Shown: positions 47,652 to 48,884 of the stretch, piece after piece
Position numbering within the stretch: the first letter of the stretch is position 1
Layout of the letters: the number at the start of each line of letters is the position of its first letter
Assembly (NCBI GenBank): GCA_000991135.1
Contig: LBST01000012.1
Location: 1 to 48,884, forward strand
Source of the DNA: Candidatus Roizmanbacteria bacterium GW2011_GWC1_37_12
Lineage (GTDB): Bacteria > Patescibacteriota > Microgenomatia > UBA1406 > GWC2-37-13
DNA: 48,884 nt
Direction: 5' to 3'
The notes under the pieces: model-generated
The model's database searches: none
Told to the model about the DNA's origin: nothing
Seen by the model: the letters and a program-made list of their open reading frames with translations, nothing else
Translations under genes and position numbers: made by a program

Positions 47652-47814
47652 TTTGTTTACCTCCCTGGATTTCGATTGATTCGACTTTTAATAAGGTTTC
47701 AACGAATACCAACAAATTAGTGCCTATTTCTGTTACTTCTTGAAGGGATAACTTCAGATGGAAGTCTTCTTCAAGTATTTGTTTTAGTTCTAGTAATAAA
47801 TTTCTGCTTATCAT
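47635..47814 (-). CDS. Small helical protein, paralog 2 (59 residues)
   Basis: A 59-residue ORF (MISRNLLLELKQILEEDFHL...) with ATG 47814 and TGA 47635-47637. It resembles the following 83-residue protein: LLELKQILEEDFHLKLS versus LMSALKVILQAEFGIKLS, both continuing to a hydrophobic LxxFxExLL helix. It starts 5 nt after the DUF5659-like stop and overlaps the next gene by 17 nt. The spacing argues that it is real. Confidence 0.7.
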   Translation of the reverse strand: MISRNLLLELKQILEEDFHLKLSLQEVTEIGTNLLVFVETLLKVESIEIQGGKQNGNSK

Positions 47815-47819
47815 GATTG

Positions 47820-48068
47820 TTATTCGTTCGCATACAGGCGTGCCTTCACGGCGCGCAACTGATTAAAATAGGTTTGTGGCGAGATTTTGATTTCGTTTCG
47901 GAAATACTGGTCAATCAGCTTTTCCAGTTCAGGAGTTTTGCGGAAGATAAATACAGCCTTGCGAGGATTGGAACGGTCAATGTCCTCAATTGGGCTGAAT
48001 AAGGAAATTGTTGTGGCAAGAGACAAGTCGCTTGTCTGATAGTAATGCTTGTTTAATTGCTGGTTCAT
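47820..48068 (-). CDS. DUF5659-like protein
   Basis: An 82-residue protein that I recall as DUF5659: HYYQTSDLSLATTISLFSPI, DRSNPRKAVFIFRKTPELEK, YFNQLRAVKARLY. The family occurs in CPR elements and probably binds nucleic acid or protein. It starts the block of four overlapping small genes. Confidence 0.7.
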   Translation of the reverse strand: MNQQLNKHYYQTSDLSLATTISLFSPIEDIDRSNPRKAVFIFRKTPELEKLIDQYFRNEIKISPQTYFNQLRAVKARLYANE

Positions 48069-48080
48069 AGTTATAAAATT

Positions 48081-48104
48081 GGCTAGAACTTTTTTGTCCT
48101 AGCC
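48081..48104. terminator. Hairpin upstream of the DUF5659-like gene
   Basis: GGCTAGGAC / GTTCTAGCC arms (minus strand, one G-T pair) with an A6 loop, followed by AATTTTA. It lies 12 nt before the 48068 start and after the 48195 gene, so it could end that transcript or act as attenuator. Confidence 0.5.
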
Positions 48105-48194
48105 ATATCCTACGGGATGAGATTAAAAGCAAGTCAATTGAAGAAAACTAACGCCGATTGATGCTATTTGCCAGCAAATGGAGGTTTTTGAAAC

Positions 48195-48752
48195 TTAGCC
48201 TATTGTTAGAATGAAACCCTTTGAGATTTGAATGTGTATCGGTAAATTCTCAAATTCGCCTTTTAGTTTTGTGAGCGTATCTCTAATCCTTCTGTTAACC
48301 ACCCAAATCTTTTCTCTACCAGGATAAGTAAGACCAGACTCAAACTCATAAAGTGTTTTGTAGTCAACTTTCTGTCCGTAATTTTTCCAAAGACACATAA
48401 AGTATCGGTATTTATTTGACCAGTTGTTTGGGAAGGTAAAAACCACTTGATTGAAGTTTGTTATGTTTGGTTGGCGCTCATCCGCTTTTAGTCTCCAACC
48501 ATTGGGTAGTTGAGCTAGAGTGGGAGTTCTTCTTGGAGAAATGACAGATTGCTTGATAAGGTCGTTCACCTTAATAGTAATCATCGCCAAAGGATAGGTC
48601 ACTTGCGTTTTTTTATCTGGGAAGACAAACCCTGCAACTTCGTAAGGTTCTGATTCTGCTATACCCATTCTGGTTATTGTTATGATGCCCTCTCGCTCTA
48701 ACAATAGAAGTGTTTCTAAAAAAGTTGTTCTATGATCTTCCTCCCCAAACAA
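48195..48752 (-). CDS. OmpR-like winged-helix protein of the element
   Basis: A 185-residue protein with TTG start at 48752 (the open frame extends 15 codons further, to an in-frame TGA). The C-terminus FMCLWKNYGQKVDYKTLYEF, then VVNRRIRDTLTKLKGEF and GFILTIG follow the OmpR-type winged helix order (helix, wing, GFGY-like end). The middle has prolines and aromatic strands. It is probably the element's regulator. The 132 nt to the window end hold no further gene I can support. Confidence 0.6.
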   Translation of the reverse strand: MFGEEDHRTTFLETLLLLEREGIITITRMGIAESEPYEVAGFVFPDKKTQVTYPLAMITIKVNDLIKQSVISPRRTPTLAQLPNGWRLKADERQPNITNFNQVVFTFPNNWSNKYRYFMCLWKNYGQKVDYKTLYEFESGLTYPGREKIWVVNRRIRDTLTKLKGEFENLPIHIQISKGFILTIG

Positions 48753-48884
48753 GTTTCCATTTCTTCCTTCAAGTAAGTTGATTTCATAGTTTATGTTTCA
48801 AATAATGGGTCTATAAACGGCAAATTTTGTTTTTTAGACTATCCCATAATCTTTTAAGATCTTGACGTTTTTTTACTCTCCTAA

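Larger units (their letters stand above)
44401..48884. mobile_element. Integrative element in tRNA-Asn (right end outside the window)
   Basis: From the 3' half of tRNA-Asn to the window end all genes lie on the minus strand and none is housekeeping: integrase, zinc ribbon, helical protein, SpoVG-like protein, two small paralogs, a DUF5659-like protein and a winged-helix protein. The integrase sits at the tRNA edge with its stop inside the tRNA, as in tRNA-targeting islands. I found no second copy of the tRNA 3' end up to 48884, so the other attachment site must lie further right. Confidence 0.8.

Noticed and set aside
48753-48884. Right attachment site of the element
   Set aside because: No copy of the tRNA-Asn 3' half is present; the element must continue beyond the window.

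Overview
The window looks like a chromosomal segment of a Candidate Phyla Radiation (Patescibacteria) bacterium, probably Microgenomates-like; the lineage is inference. Reasons: AT-rich, very dense gene packing with many 1-30 nt overlaps; an archaeal-type ATP-dependent DNA ligase, archaeal-type triosephosphate isomerase and isopentenyl-phosphate-kinase-like enzyme; class I aldolase with GlpX-type FBPase; many small membrane-anchored proteins of unknown function; and a lone 5S rRNA gene. TGA acts as a normal stop (for example 2856-2858), so the Gracilibacteria code is not used.

Layout. 1-2858: nuclease tail and three glycosyltransferases. 2830-8281: ATP-dependent ligase, two unrelated Fic proteins, two VirB2/TrbC-like two-helix proteins and an IPK-like kinase. 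8301-12392: surface and membrane proteins and 5S rRNA. 12413-16701: lone OmpR-type DNA-binding protein, tRNA-Gln, membrane cyclophilin, decayed FTR1 permease, alpha/beta hydrolase. 16744-25942: ZIP transporter, TypA, an ECF-sigma operon, Era, a cupredoxin-SOD-GltX cluster, TrmD and YidD. 25932-30183: central carbon block with aldolase facing FBPase-GAPDH-PGK. 30184-36300: DUF192 protein and tRNA-Pro, MFS transporter, PAP2, a REP-associated transposase with flanking REP hairpins, LD-carboxypeptidase, SemiSWEET, NUDIX, TPI. 36453-44223: Y-family polymerase, a toxin-antitoxin pair, MGMT and AlkD-like DNA repair, nuclease. 44401-48884: an integrative element in the 3' half of tRNA-Asn, cut by the window edge.

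Two window-wide patterns stand out. First, many genes have a -10 hexamer only 6-9 nt before the start codon, implying leaderless mRNAs; several divergent pairs share such promoters in under 30 bp. A minority (e.g. 9519, 24411, 36300, 46318) instead have strong Shine-Dalgarno sites. Second, short palindromic elements sit in-frame inside conserved genes (ligase, GltX, TypA, GAPDH, a hydrolase, a PP2C-like protein, perhaps SOD). At the ligase, TypA, GAPDH and hydrolase sites the protein carries extra residues relative to the family pattern I remember. Two copies of one element show a compensatory base-pair change. This resembles Rickettsia palindromic elements and is the strongest candidate here for something undescribed.

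Other regulatory structures visible: a dyad in the -35/-10 spacer of the Fic-MerR gene, a LexA-like box in the promoter of the Y-polymerase operon, a 12-bp-arm operator at the toxin-antitoxin promoter, and a 12-bp-arm palindrome upstream of the lone OmpR-type regulator.
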